This document shows positions 8,555-18,128 of a stretch of 64,000 bases of DNA, in pieces. A program made the position numbers and the translations under genes. The DNA is from DASWIP01 sp036397635 (lineage in GTDB: Bacteria > Actinomycetota > AC-67), in assembly GCA_036397635.1 (NCBI GenBank), contig DASWIP010000031.1, forward strand, positions 1-64,000, given 5' to 3'. Under the pieces are notes generated by a model. That model was not told the origin of the DNA. It did not search any database and saw nothing but the letters and a program-made list of their open reading frames with translations. How positions within the stretch are numbered: the first letter of the stretch is position 1; each line of letters starts with the position of its first letter.

Positions 8555-8826
8555 CGTGGATCTCCCCCCTCGCCGGGACGCGCTCGGCGAACACGGCCCC
8601 CGGATCGACTGATGCGATGAACGTATGCGCGCGCACGACGAGGTTCAATACGGGAAATCGCGTAGGGCTCGACGTGCCGATCGCGAGGGGCTCGAGACCG
8701 TCGAATGCGAGTGGCGCATCATCGTCGGCTGCTGAGAGCAGGTGGGGAAGCGGTCGGGCAGGAGAGGGAGCCTCGAAGGACGAATCTGTGATGGAGTTCT
8801 CACTCGAGCTGTGGGGAGGTCCTCCC

Positions 8827-9321
8827 GTGAACGTCTCCAGATCCCGCGCTGCTGTGGCGCTGGCCGCCGTAGCCGCCGCGGTACTGGTCTCGGGTCCAGC
8901 GCCGCCCGCGCAGGCTGATCACTGCAATCGGATCGTGCTGCACTCGGGGACCGGGCTGCTTATCGATGCGGGACTGGCCGGCTGCCATATGCCGGCGGGG
9001 CATGTCGACACGGATCACATCAATCCCGGCTCCTCGAGCCTGCAAGTGCGCGTGCTGGGAACCGAGAGGCCGTCGGACGTGAGCACGCTCGCCTTCCCCG
9101 GTCTGACCGACTCAAGGTCGTGCGCGGACGGTGTGTGTGGGCTTACCCAGTGGACGTTCGAGCCTGAGGGAACCGTCAGCCATCCGGAGCCGCTTTGGGA
9201 CAGCGCCTTCTTCTCGATCGCGCGCGCGTCGAGCGTCGATGGGGGCGAAGCGGTTGTGACGATCTGCTTCGACGACGCAGGCACGGACTGCGTGTCGCGC
9301 ACGTACCGCACGCTGGCCTGA
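8827..9321 (+). CDS. Small secreted protein of unknown function
   Basis: 164 residues from GTG 8827, chosen because GGGGAGG lies 7-8 bases before it and the signal peptide (SRSRAAVALAAVAAAVLVSG, cleavage after AQA) begins there. The mature part is Cys-containing (HCNRI, GCHMPAG, SRSCADGVCGL, ICFDDAGTDC) with about six cysteines, so disulfides are likely. It is predicted beta-rich. No family recognised. It lies upstream of a glycosidase-like gene in the same direction with a 196-base gap that shows nothing else. Confidence 0.75.
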   Translation: MNVSRSRAAVALAAVAAAVLVSGPAPPAQADHCNRIVLHSGTGLLIDAGLAGCHMPAGHVDTDHINPGSSSLQVRVLGTERPSDVSTLAFPGLTDSRSCADGVCGLTQWTFEPEGTVSHPEPLWDSAFFSIARASSVDGGEAVVTICFDDAGTDCVSRTYRTLA

Positions 9322-9517
9322 AGCAACTGAGGGGTCCAACCGTCGTCACGCGACGCGTGCTCGGATGCGCGGCGGGACTGATCGAAGCGGGCTGCGCGAT
9401 CTCGATTATGCTGACCACAGGCAGCACGGAGGAGGCGCTCGAACGCCTGCCTGATCATTCGATCGTTGGCTAGTTCCGGAGGCGGGGGACCACGGGGCGA
9501 CGGTCAGATGTCTTCAG

Positions 9518-10390
9518 ATGATGGACTGGATCCGAGAAGGAGAAGCTCTGCCGCCCGCCTTGCCGGGTGAGCCGGACAGTTCCCGCGCGACTCGACCGAC
9601 GGTGGTCGAGGATGAGGCCGGCGATCTGCGGATGTGGTACGCGGGTCACGACGGCTCGACGTCTCGGATCCTTGGAGCCGTCCAAAGGGTCGGGGAAGCG
9701 TGGAAGCGAATCGGTGTGGTCATCGATGCCGGTTTCTCGGGCGATGCGGACCACTATGGCGTCGAGTCTCCGTGCGTTGTGCGCACCCCCGGCGGGTACC
9801 TGATGTCCTACGGCGGCTTCGACGGCGAAGTCACGAGGCTCCACATGGCGACCTCGGCCGATGGACTGAACTGGGCTCCGCAAGGCACCATCATGCAGCG
9901 GGAAGCGGAGGACGTCCTTGCGGCCACCGATCCTTGCCTGCTCGTTTCGGGATCAGGGGTGTGGCTGTATTACACGGGCCATTCCGAGGTCGCGAACCTG
10001 CCGCGGGCAACCATCATGGCCGCTGTGTCCCCCTCCGGTGCGTCCTGGGATCGCATCGGCCCGGTGCTCGAGCCCGCCCCCGGCGAGGTTGCCCTCTCGC
10101 ATGCCTGCGTCCTCGACGTCGCGGCGACCTTCTGGATGTTCTTCGGTTGCGACGACGGCAGCCGCTCCACGATAGAGATGGCGACCTCGCGCGACGGCGT
10201 GACCTGGGAACGACGCGGAACGACGCTCTCGCCGTCGGGGACCGGACCAGACGCGCGTTCGGTACACGGCCCATGCGCAGTGCGCCTGCACGACGGAACT
10301 CTGCGGATGTGGTACGCGGGACTCGCAGCCGAGGATCAGGGGCCCTCCTATCGCATCTGTTCCGCGAGGTTCCCTGCGCCGCCCTTTTAG
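9518..10390 (+). CDS. Five-bladed beta-propeller glycosidase-like protein (GH43/32/130 fold)
   Basis: 290 residues. Repeated blades carry LRMWYAGHDG, YLMSYGGFDG, VWLYYTGHS, FWMFFGCDDG and a last LRMWYAG, each preceded by a catalytic-type acidic residue region (ATDPCLL, ATRPTVVED). Such repeats with SADGLNW/SRDGVTW turns are typical of the beta-fructosidase superfamily. No signal peptide is visible, so it is probably cytoplasmic. Substrate and whether it is a hydrolase or phosphorylase cannot be read. Its TAG stop overlaps the stop of the convergent histidine kinase gene by four bases. Confidence 0.75.
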   Translation: MMDWIREGEALPPALPGEPDSSRATRPTVVEDEAGDLRMWYAGHDGSTSRILGAVQRVGEAWKRIGVVIDAGFSGDADHYGVESPCVVRTPGGYLMSYGGFDGEVTRLHMATSADGLNWAPQGTIMQREAEDVLAATDPCLLVSGSGVWLYYTGHSEVANLPRATIMAAVSPSGASWDRIGPVLEPAPGEVALSHACVLDVAATFWMFFGCDDGSRSTIEMATSRDGVTWERRGTTLSPSGTGPDARSVHGPCAVRLHDGTLRMWYAGLAAEDQGPSYRICSARFPAPPF

Positions 10391-12288
10391 CCTCGGGCCA
10401 GCGCGCGCCGGTGCTCGGAGCGAGGGGCTTGCGGGAGCGTGAACCGGAAGATGGAGCCCTTGTCCGGCTCACTCTGGAACGAGATCTGCCCGCCGTGCGC
10501 CTCGACGAGCCGCTTGGTCAAGGCGAGCCCCAGGCCGGTCGAGGGCTGACCGCGCAGCGGCGCCGTTCCTTGGGCCCGGTAGAAGGGCTCGAAGATGAGA
10601 TCCCAGGCATCGGCTGGCACGCCGACGCCCGTGTCGCTCACCGTGATCTCGACCGCGCCGCTGCCCTCGACCGCGCCGCTGCTCTCGACCGCGCGCACCT
10701 CGATCCGCCCGCCAGGCGGGGTGTACTTGACCGCGTTGTCGAGAAGGTTCTGCACGATGCCTCTGAGCCGCCGCGGGTCCACGATGACGCGCGGCAGGGT
10801 GCGTGGGATCCGGACGGTGACGATGAGGTCGTCTTGATCGAACAGCGGCTGCATGCTGGGGATGACATCGTCGAGGACCTCGCGGACCGACACCGACTCT
10901 GGCTCGATCGTCAGCATGCCGGCTTCCATCTTCGCGAAATCGAGGATCTCGTTGACCAGGGCGAGCAGCTCGCGCGCCGAGCCATCGATCCGCCGGCCGG
11001 CGTGCGCGACGACGGCGTCCTTGGGCGCCTGCTCCAGGAGCATCGCCGCCTGGTTGAGGATGACGGCCAGCGGTGTCCGCAACTCGTGCGAGATCGACGC
11101 GAACAGCTCGTTGCGTTGTCCAAGCAGGCGCTGCACCTCCTCGGTGCGCTGTTTCACGCGGGCGTCCAACGTGTCATGGCTCAACTGCAACTGATCGGCC
11201 ATCTGATTGATCCCGAGCGCGAGCGACCCGATCTCGTCGGCGCCTTCCATGGTGGCGCGCGCGCTCAACTCGCCCCGGCCGAGACTGTGAACCGTGGACA
11301 CCAACGGCCGGACCTGACCGACGACGACGCGGGAGAGCAACGCGCCGATCCCCACGACGCCGGCCATCCCCACCAACAGCAGCAGGCCAAGCTGGACCGC
11401 TGCTCGGCGCGCGGCTGCGAAGGCAGGCGCCGTGGGGGTCTGGAACGCCAGCGTCCCGAGCCTTCGTCCCTGCACTTCGTAGGGCGCGTAGAGGACGGCG
11501 AACTCCCGACCGCCGCTGCGGATGGTCTGGCGGCGGGAGGTACCCTCGTCCAACATCGGGACGTTCGTCGGTCGTAACCAAGGGCCGGCCGTTCCCAACT
11601 CACTCCCTTTTGCCGTGTAGAGCGCGACGGCTTCGTCGCCTGGGAACTCGCCGGAGGCTCGCGCCAGCGATTCGTCGAGTAGACCCTCCAGGCGCATCGC
11701 GACGATGGCCACGCCTACCACCTCGCACGGCTCGGACGAAGCGCACACCGGCGTCGCGATCGCCAGCATCCTGGCATCTTGATCCTCGAGCACACCTGCA
11801 TGTCGTCCCCCGTCGCGGTCTGCGAGGGCCACTTCGACGAAGCGCTCGTCGAACCGCGGTGCCGGGCCAGGCTCCGATCCTCTCGACCTGAGCGCGACCG
11901 GCCGGCGCGTCGGCTCCAGGACCACTGAGAGGTCGAGGTCGCTCTTCAACCGTTGCACGGAGCCCAGCAGCCGCGATACCGCGCGCACGTCCCGGTCCGA
12001 GACCGCCGTCGCCATCCCCTGGAGGTTCGACGCGAAGTTGACCGACTCGAGCAGGTAGAGCTCACGATCACGGAGCAAGGTGCGAACGTTGAGGGACCGC
12101 TGGAGCAGCTCCTGGTCGAGCTGAGCTTCGGCGCGCGCGGCGAGCTCGTGGATGATCCGGAAACCGCCCGCCGTACCGACGATCACCATAAGCGCGAAGA
12201 AGGGGATGAGCAGCTTCCAGAACAGCGGGAGATCGCGGAACCACGATCGCCGGTGGGGCGTCCGAACCCGTGCGGCCCTTCGAGACAT
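10387..12288 (-). CDS. Membrane sensor histidine kinase
   Basis: 633 residues. TM1 (FWKLLIPFFALMVIVGTAGGF, about 22-42), a large extracytoplasmic sensor region (about 45-285, double-Cache-like size), TM2 (LGLLLLVGMAGVVGIGALL), HAMP linker, coiled coil, phospho-acceptor His in SISHELRTPLAV, and an ATPase domain with N box NLLDNAVKYT and G boxes DTGVGVP and GLGLALTK. It should autophosphorylate on ATP and pass phosphate to a response regulator, most likely the next gene upstream at 12361-13422. An 18-bp near-repeat (10648-10683) inserts VESSGAVEGSGAVE in a surface loop of the ATPase domain. Start ATG 12288 follows GAGGGAG. Signal unknown. Confidence 0.93.
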   Translation of the reverse strand: MSRRAARVRTPHRRSWFRDLPLFWKLLIPFFALMVIVGTAGGFRIIHELAARAEAQLDQELLQRSLNVRTLLRDRELYLLESVNFASNLQGMATAVSDRDVRAVSRLLGSVQRLKSDLDLSVVLEPTRRPVALRSRGSEPGPAPRFDERFVEVALADRDGGRHAGVLEDQDARMLAIATPVCASSEPCEVVGVAIVAMRLEGLLDESLARASGEFPGDEAVALYTAKGSELGTAGPWLRPTNVPMLDEGTSRRQTIRSGGREFAVLYAPYEVQGRRLGTLAFQTPTAPAFAAARRAAVQLGLLLLVGMAGVVGIGALLSRVVVGQVRPLVSTVHSLGRGELSARATMEGADEIGSLALGINQMADQLQLSHDTLDARVKQRTEEVQRLLGQRNELFASISHELRTPLAVILNQAAMLLEQAPKDAVVAHAGRRIDGSARELLALVNEILDFAKMEAGMLTIEPESVSVREVLDDVIPSMQPLFDQDDLIVTVRIPRTLPRVIVDPRRLRGIVQNLLDNAVKYTPPGGRIEVRAVESSGAVEGSGAVEITVSDTGVGVPADAWDLIFEPFYRAQGTAPLRGQPSTGLGLALTKRLVEAHGGQISFQSEPDKGSIFRFTLPQAPRSEHRRALARG

Positions 12289-12360
12289 CGCTCCCTCCCT
12301 GTGGGCCGCCGTCGGGCATGTGGCGAGGATCGCCGACGCAAGCGTAACAGCGGTCGCGTG

Positions 12361-13422
12361 TCAGGCGGAACGGAGATACGCGATGACGGCCAGGACGCGG
12401 CGGTGGTCGTCGGGAGTGACCTCGAGCCCGAGCTTGGTGAAGATGCTCCGCACATGCGCCTCGACCGTCTTGGCGGTCAGCGAGAGATGCTCGGAGATCG
12501 CTTGATTGGACCGGCCCTCCGCCATTAACGCGAGCACCTCACGCTCACGGGGTGAGATCGAAGCGAGGAGAGCACTTCCTCCTCCCACCAGCGAGCGAAC
12601 CACGTCGGGATCGATCACGGTGTCACCGGCCACCAGCCGCACGAGCGCGTCGCGGAGTTGGTGTGGCTCGGACATCCGGCGATCGAGCAGCAGCCCGATG
12701 CCCGGCGCTCGCGTCACGACCGCGACATCGGCGGCGTCGGACAGCAGCAGGATGGGCAGATCGGCTCGGAACGCACGGAGCTGCGCGACCTCCGCATCGG
12801 TTCGGACGAGCGCGGCATCCGCGACCGCGACGTCGCAGGGCTGCTCTGCGATCAGAGCGAACAGATCTTCCAGTGTTTCCACCGAACCGAGCACGTCGAA
12901 CCCGAGGTCCCCCACCACGCGCACGATCCCTTCGCGCATGAACATCGAACCGTGTGCGACGGTCACACGGAGCCGTGATTCGACGTTGGCCAAGCGGCGC
13001 AGCTCCGTGAGCACCAACCCGGCGAGGGTTGACGGGAACACGATCTCACCGGCGCGGATCGCGTGAACGGCATCGATGACGTCGGAAGCTTCAGCGGTCT
13101 TGACCAGGTATCCGGACGCACCTGCCTTGACGGCTCGGAGGACGTCAGACCGCTCCTCCGACGACGACAAGACCAGGACCTTCAACGCCGGTGTGTTCGA
13201 GAGCATCAGGGCGACCAGCCGGTCACCACTCTCGCCGGGCAGGCCCATATCCACGATCGCCAGCTCGGGGGATGTCTCGACGAGCATGGTCAACGCCGTG
13301 CCTGCATCGCCGGCCTCGGCGACCACGCGCGCGCCCGCGCGCTCGAGCATCGCGCGAAGCGTTTCACGCCAGATCGGGTGGTCGTCGACCAGCATCACCG
13401 TCGCCGGCTCTGGAACCGTCAT
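12361..13422 (-). CDS. Response regulator with two receiver-like domains and LuxR HTH
   Basis: 353 residues from ATG 13422 (MTVPEPATVMLVDDHPIWRE). Residues about 8-130 are a normal receiver with VDDH acidic pocket, phospho-Asp in AIVDMGLPG and Lys in YLVKTAEA. Residues about 150-275 look like a second receiver lacking the acidic pair (VTVAHGSMFMREG instead of DD) but keeping VAVADAAL. The C-terminus is a NarL/LuxR HTH (ISPREREVLALMAEGRSNQ, TAKTVEAHVRSIFTKLG). It should be the partner of the histidine kinase at 10387-12288, 72 bases downstream. Across a 147-base gap lies a divergent run of secreted-protein genes, possible targets. The second domain may signal without phosphate. Confidence 0.92.
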   Translation of the reverse strand: MTVPEPATVMLVDDHPIWRETLRAMLERAGARVVAEAGDAGTALTMLVETSPELAIVDMGLPGESGDRLVALMLSNTPALKVLVLSSSEERSDVLRAVKAGASGYLVKTAEASDVIDAVHAIRAGEIVFPSTLAGLVLTELRRLANVESRLRVTVAHGSMFMREGIVRVVGDLGFDVLGSVETLEDLFALIAEQPCDVAVADAALVRTDAEVAQLRAFRADLPILLLSDAADVAVVTRAPGIGLLLDRRMSEPHQLRDALVRLVAGDTVIDPDVVRSLVGGGSALLASISPREREVLALMAEGRSNQAISEHLSLTAKTVEAHVRSIFTKLGLEVTPDDHRRVLAVIAYLRSA

Positions 13423-13569
13423 GGGCGGAGTCTCACATCCCAGTGCTGAGCGCGCAATGGAGCACACCCCGCATCTTCTGAGCTGGGGGTAACCCTCAAG
13501 CCATCTTCGCGGGCCTCCCCCGATGCGACACACGATCCGTGAGGGGCACTATGTGCCACAGGGGACGAT

Positions 13570-14271
13570 ATGGCACCGATCAGCAGACCGAGCAGCCTCG
13601 AGGGGATACGACCCCTCCTCGCGGTCGTGATCTCGATGACGCTGGTCATGGGTGGCATCCTGATCGGATCCCGGCTCCCCGGGCGGGATGTCACGCTGCG
13701 CTATCCAACCGGCTTCGCGCTCGACTATGCGGGCGCGCCCGCAGATTCATTCGTTCCGCTGACAGCGGACGGTCTGTCTCGCGGATCAGACCTCACGCCC
13801 CACGGCTCTGGCTCTGCCGACGACGTTCTGACTGGTGACGGGCGGGCGTTCCAAGGACCGGACCCCGAGTGCCGCGACAACCCGTACGACCTCCGCCCCC
13901 GACCGTGCGAGGCGACGAGCCAGAGCGTGGAGTACGTAGCGACTCCGGGGGGCTTGGGCGTCAATTACGAAGACTCTCCCGCGAGCGTCGGCGGTCAGAT
14001 CTTCCAGGTTCCATCGACACTGCGCAGCATCCGGGTCGAGGACGACAACGGCCCCGGCGTGTCGGTGTTCGTCTGCCAGCGGTACGTGGCCGACGGGAGG
14101 GGCGACATCTGCACGAGTGGCGACGTGGAGTTGCGGTTCTGCTCGGCGGCTGGACCGCTCGATGTCAGCGGTGAGGGATTCAGGCCGGGGTACTTCCGCA
14201 TCCGTGTGGACACCGCGAGCCCGACCTGCCCAACCGCGGGAACAACGGGAACCATCACCATCACCTGGTAG
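13570..14271 (+). CDS. Membrane-anchored or secreted protein, unknown function
   Basis: 233 residues. One N-terminal hydrophobic segment (IRPLLAVVISMTLVMGGILI, about 13-32) acts as signal anchor or uncleaved leader. The outer part is Gly/Pro-rich with cysteines (PECRDNPYDLRPRPCEA, VFVCQRY, DICTSG, LRFCSAAG, SPTCPTAG) that may form disulfides and ends in beta-rich sequence (TGTITITW). No family recognised. It is the first gene of a co-directional trio with 14318-14764 and the subtilase, divergent from the two-component genes. Confidence 0.7.
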   Translation: MAPISRPSSLEGIRPLLAVVISMTLVMGGILIGSRLPGRDVTLRYPTGFALDYAGAPADSFVPLTADGLSRGSDLTPHGSGSADDVLTGDGRAFQGPDPECRDNPYDLRPRPCEATSQSVEYVATPGGLGVNYEDSPASVGGQIFQVPSTLRSIRVEDDNGPGVSVFVCQRYVADGRGDICTSGDVELRFCSAAGPLDVSGEGFRPGYFRIRVDTASPTCPTAGTTGTITITW

Positions 14272-14317
14272 CGCCTGACGCAACAGTCGGCGATGCCAGC
14301 CGAGAAGGGGGAAGGGC

Positions 14318-14764
14318 ATGTCCAAGAGACTGAGTACGACGGTCTTGGCCTTAGTCGCGAGCATGGCGTTCGCATCGCCGGTGATCTCGCACGCCGGAAC
14401 GGACCACTACATCTACCGCGCCGGCGACTCGACGGGCACCAATCTGCTTTCCACCGTGGAAACCCCGGCCGGGCGCGCCGCGCCGCTGGGCTACTTCTTC
14501 GTACGTCCCGTCGGCACCAGCTTCACGTTGAATGTGGACGACCAGGGAACCCTCGATGGGCTCGAGGTCGCCGTGAGCGCCCATACGTCCGACGGGTTCT
14601 TATTCGTGGGCTGCTTGCCGGTGCGAACCACGAGGACGATCACGGGCGCCAGGCCGGGTGCGGAAGTCGTGATCTGGATCGAGAACCTCGGTCCACGCTC
14701 GTTCCCCGGCGCTTGCAGCGGCATGGCAACCGCCGGCATCGCAACCGTCACCGGCGTTCAGTAG
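14318..14764 (+). CDS. Small secreted protein, unknown function
   Basis: 148 residues with a clear signal peptide (MSKRLSTTVLALVASMAFA, cleavage after SHA) and a GAAGGGGGAAGGG-type ribosome-binding stretch upstream. The mature part is compact and beta-rich (YFFVRPVGTSFTLNV, GLEVAVSAHTSDGFLFVGC) with two cysteines (VGCLPV, GACSG). No family recognised. It ends 17 bases before the subtilase start, so the two are probably cotranscribed and exported together. Confidence 0.72.
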   Translation: MSKRLSTTVLALVASMAFASPVISHAGTDHYIYRAGDSTGTNLLSTVETPAGRAAPLGYFFVRPVGTSFTLNVDDQGTLDGLEVAVSAHTSDGFLFVGCLPVRTTRTITGARPGAEVVIWIENLGPRSFPGACSGMATAGIATVTGVQ

Positions 14765-14781
14765 CACTTACAGGGGGAGAC

Positions 14782-16776
14782 ATGAACGCGATGATCAGAA
14801 GGATGGCGCTCGCTGCGAGCATCGTGCTGGCGGCGGCGGGATCGGTCGGTGCCTCGCACGCATCGGTGACACCGGTTGCACCGCGACCGGCGACGGTCCT
14901 AGACGCCGGCCTCGTTGCGATGCTGGACGCCGCGGAGCCGGGCGAGTCCCTGATCGTCTTCGTCCATGGCGAGGGGCGGGAGGACGCGTCGCGCGCGGCG
15001 CGAGCGGTGGGCCTCGACGTGCTGGAGCGCTGGGAGAAGGTCGGCGTCGCGGTCGCCTCTGGCTCTGCGGAGGCCATCCGACGGCTCTCTGCGGATCCCT
15101 CGGTGACCTACATCGAGCCAGACCGCCCGGTCGAGATGCTCCTGGACACCGCACACATCGCGACGCGCGCGCAGGAGGCTCGCGAGCCCGCCGCAGGGCT
15201 GCTCGAGCCAGAGGGGTTCCCCTACGACGGCACCGGGGTGACGATCGCCATCCCCGACTCGGGGATCGACGCGACGCACCCGATGTTCGTGCAGGACGGA
15301 ACCTCGAAGGTGGTGCGCAACCTGCGCCATGCCTGCCTCGAATCGGCTCCGTGCAGCGCCTGGGTCGAGGCCGACGACAACGACGCTGCCGACGGGCACG
15401 GCACCGCCGTGGCAAGCGTCGCAGCGGGCTACGAGCGCGTCAGCGCCAGGGGCAGGACCGTCCGCGGGGTTGCCCCCGGGGCGAAGCTCGTAGGGCTAGG
15501 GAGCGAGGGCGTCTATCTCTATGGCCACCTCAGCGGCTTCAACTGGGTCCTTGAGAATCACGCGGATCCCTGCGGTGATGGAACGTGTCCTCCGATCCGC
15601 GTGATGAGCTACTCGGGAGGGTCGGCGGATTCGGTGACGGCCGCGCAGCTGGTAGAGGCGTTGGTGTCTGAGGGGATCACCGTGACCGTGGCGGTGGGCA
15701 ACGACGGCGGCGACGGGTCACAGGACAACGTCTCTCCGCTGGTGCATACCACGACGCCCGGCGTCATCGGCGTCGCGAACTACGAAGACAACGACATCGG
15801 CAGCAGGGACTACGGTCTGGACCCCAGCAGCGGGCGAGGACTCAGGACCGATCCAAGCAGTTATCCCGACCTCGCCGCGCCGGGGACTTGGATCACCCTG
15901 GCATGCAGGGCCACGCAACGGAGGTGCCAGCCGGGCCTCGAAGCGGATCCCGATTACTCGATCCTCACCGGGACGTCCCTCTCTGCTCCGTACGTCGCAG
16001 GCGTCGTTGCCTTGCTCGTCGAGGCGAACCCTGCGCTAACGCCCGCGGACATCGAGGACCTGCTGGAGGACACCGCCTATCAGTTCGGAACGGCCGACTA
16101 TGTCGCTGATCCGACCAACCCGAACCATACGACCTCGTTCGACCGGGGTCACGGCCTCGTCGATGTCACGGCGGCCCTGGCGGCCGCGCTGGAGCGACCG
16201 GCACCGTACTGGAGCTGCGGTACCGGTGACATCGTCGATCCGGAGGGCGACGCGACGGCCCTCGCCGAGGAGACGGGCTTGTCGCCGCCGTCGGCCGACG
16301 GCCTGGACATCACGCGCGCGTGGGTGAGCACCGACCCAACAACCGGCGCGCTCACGTTCGCCGTGCGGCTGGCCGATCTCGGGGAGCTTCCCCCGGCGGC
16401 TGCTGTGGGCGAGTACCTGCGCTTCTACTTCACCTACGCTGGCGCGCCCTACGAGGTCCACATGCAGCGGCTGGGTGGCGCCGCCGAGGCGAGCGTCCGA
16501 TTCCATCTGCAAACGGCGGGGAGCGCCATCGATCGAGTGATCGTCGCCGACGACCTCGCCGGCAGCTTCGACCATGTCGCAGACGTGGTTCGGGCAGTGG
16601 TTCCCGCCAGCGCGTTCAACGATTGGAACCCCGCCGTGCCGGTCGTCGTGGACGGCGACCTCCTGACCGGACTCCAGGTCACGTCCAACCGGCCGCACGG
16701 GAACCGTCCTGCAGGGCCGGCGTTCCTGATCGCCGACACCGCCAAGGGCGCCTGTCCCCACATCGTCGGGTCCTAA
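14782..16776 (+). CDS. Secreted subtilisin-like serine protease (S8)
   Basis: 664 residues from ATG 14782, with GGGGGAGA just upstream and a signal peptide (RRMALAASIVLAAAGSVGA). An I9-like propeptide follows (SLIVFVHGEGRED to VTYIEPDRPVEM). The catalytic triad is visible: Asp 159 in AIPDSGIDATHP, His 206 in DGHGTAVASVAAG, Ser 399 in GTSLSAPYVAG, with the oxyanion Asn in AVGNDGG. The C-terminal about 190 residues are a beta-domain that may help secretion or binding. It should be autoactivated outside the cell and degrade proteins. A broken copy of part of such a gene lies at about 18867-19120. Confidence 0.95.
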   Translation: MNAMIRRMALAASIVLAAAGSVGASHASVTPVAPRPATVLDAGLVAMLDAAEPGESLIVFVHGEGREDASRAARAVGLDVLERWEKVGVAVASGSAEAIRRLSADPSVTYIEPDRPVEMLLDTAHIATRAQEAREPAAGLLEPEGFPYDGTGVTIAIPDSGIDATHPMFVQDGTSKVVRNLRHACLESAPCSAWVEADDNDAADGHGTAVASVAAGYERVSARGRTVRGVAPGAKLVGLGSEGVYLYGHLSGFNWVLENHADPCGDGTCPPIRVMSYSGGSADSVTAAQLVEALVSEGITVTVAVGNDGGDGSQDNVSPLVHTTTPGVIGVANYEDNDIGSRDYGLDPSSGRGLRTDPSSYPDLAAPGTWITLACRATQRRCQPGLEADPDYSILTGTSLSAPYVAGVVALLVEANPALTPADIEDLLEDTAYQFGTADYVADPTNPNHTTSFDRGHGLVDVTAALAAALERPAPYWSCGTGDIVDPEGDATALAEETGLSPPSADGLDITRAWVSTDPTTGALTFAVRLADLGELPPAAAVGEYLRFYFTYAGAPYEVHMQRLGGAAEASVRFHLQTAGSAIDRVIVADDLAGSFDHVADVVRAVVPASAFNDWNPAVPVVVDGDLLTGLQVTSNRPHGNRPAGPAFLIADTAKGACPHIVGS

Positions 16777-16904
16777 CCCGAACCAGCATCGCGTTCCTGA
16801 ATACGAAAGTGCTCCTCGCGAAGATTCACGGTCGGTTCGGCGAACTCGCCGGCGGCGCGCAGCCTCAACCCGACCGGCTCCAGTGCACCGACCAGGGCTG
16901 GTCC

Positions 16905-18122
16905 TCAGACAAGCTGCGACAAGAAGGTTTGCGCGGGGACGATCACGGGGCGCGACTCCTTGAACGAGTCCGCCGAATTGTACGGTGCGTCCATGACGAC
17001 CTGGAATGCGTGCGCGGCTCCGACCGCCCGCTGGAAGTAGGCCAGCGAGGGAGACAATCGCGGGCCAGAGCCCTGCTTCACCTCCACGAGGAACCACGGC
17101 GTTCGATCGCGCGCAACGATCAGATCCACTTCACGTTTCTGCTTGTCGCGCAGGTAATGCATGGAGAAGTCACCGAGGCCTGCGTCGGTCCAGAAATGAC
17201 ACGCCTTCAGGAGTGCGGCTGCGACCATGTTCTCAGCGCGCGCGCCGGGGTCGTCGATGGATGACCAATCCCAGAGGTAGTACTTCGGCGCCTTGCGCAA
17301 GGACCGAGCGACGTTGCGCGTCCAGGGGCGGACGCTGAACAGGACGTAGAGATGCTCCAATGCGGTGAGCCACCGGCGGATCGAGTCCTGAGAGGCGCCC
17401 ACTTCCGTCGCCAGCGCCGCCGTTGGAGCCGTCCCACCCACCCGGTCCGCCACAACGTTTACGAGGTGCTCGACCTGAGCGATGTCCTGCAATCGAGTGA
17501 GATCGCGGAGGTCCTCCCTGAGGAGGCGTTCCGATCGCAGCCGCCGCCATCGCCGCGCGAACCGCTCCTCCGCCCTCGTGAGCGGCTCGGGGAACCCACC
17601 GAAGCGCGCTAGGGCTTCGAAGGAATCGCGATCGAGCTTCTTGGGGGGCAGGATGAGCGCGTCTGGGTGCGCATTCGGTCGAACAAGTTCGCTGACCGAG
17701 AACGGGTGCATGCGATGGGGAAGGAACCGGCCCAACAAGCTGTCTCCGCCCCGGCGGAAGATGTCGAGCCGAGCGCTTCCGGTGACCAAGATGCCGGCTT
17801 GTTCTCCGTACGTGTCGAAGAGACCCTTGAGCGAGTTCTTCCACCGGGGCATCTTGTGGATCTCATCCAACACCAGGATCGGCCTCCGGCGCCTCGCGGT
17901 GTCTAGCTCGGCGGATCGTGCGACCTCACCTGCGCCGGCCGCGAACAACCGTCGGACCTCCGGTGCGTCGGCGTTGAAGTAGCGGATCCGACCCAGCGAG
18001 GCGGGTGCAGTGCGCGAGGTGCTTGTCTTGCCTACCTGACGGGGTCCGGACAAGAACAGCATCTGGCGGTTCTCAGTGAAGTGCTCCTTGATGACAGAGT
18101 CGTAGCGCCTTGGCACGTACAT
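16905..18122 (-). CDS. AAA ATPase with DUF4143 C-terminal domain
   Basis: 405 residues. N-terminal P-loop FLSGPRQVGKTST, Walker B ILVLDEIHKMP, and sensor-like GSARLDIF. The C-terminal DUF4143 part has a winged-helix-like linker (LATEVGASQDSIRRWLTALE), YYLWDWSSIDDPGARAENMVA and a nuclease-like core EVDLIVARDRTPWFLVEVKQ. Such proteins are common, often horizontally moved, and of unresolved function; they may act in stress or defence. Two operator-like repeats lie immediately upstream of its ATG. Full length and intact. Its neighbourhood with toxin-antitoxin parts suggests a mobile gene. Confidence 0.9.
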   Translation of the reverse strand: MYVPRRYDSVIKEHFTENRQMLFLSGPRQVGKTSTSRTAPASLGRIRYFNADAPEVRRLFAAGAGEVARSAELDTARRRRPILVLDEIHKMPRWKNSLKGLFDTYGEQAGILVTGSARLDIFRRGGDSLLGRFLPHRMHPFSVSELVRPNAHPDALILPPKKLDRDSFEALARFGGFPEPLTRAEERFARRWRRLRSERLLREDLRDLTRLQDIAQVEHLVNVVADRVGGTAPTAALATEVGASQDSIRRWLTALEHLYVLFSVRPWTRNVARSLRKAPKYYLWDWSSIDDPGARAENMVAAALLKACHFWTDAGLGDFSMHYLRDKQKREVDLIVARDRTPWFLVEVKQGSGPRLSPSLAYFQRAVGAAHAFQVVMDAPYNSADSFKESRPVIVPAQTFLSQLV

Positions 18123-18128
18123 GAGGTG

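Noticed and set aside
14293..14781. An earlier start for the subtilase
   Set aside because: It would overlap the whole small secreted gene at 14318-14764 in another frame; the signal peptide and ribosome site fix the start at 14782.
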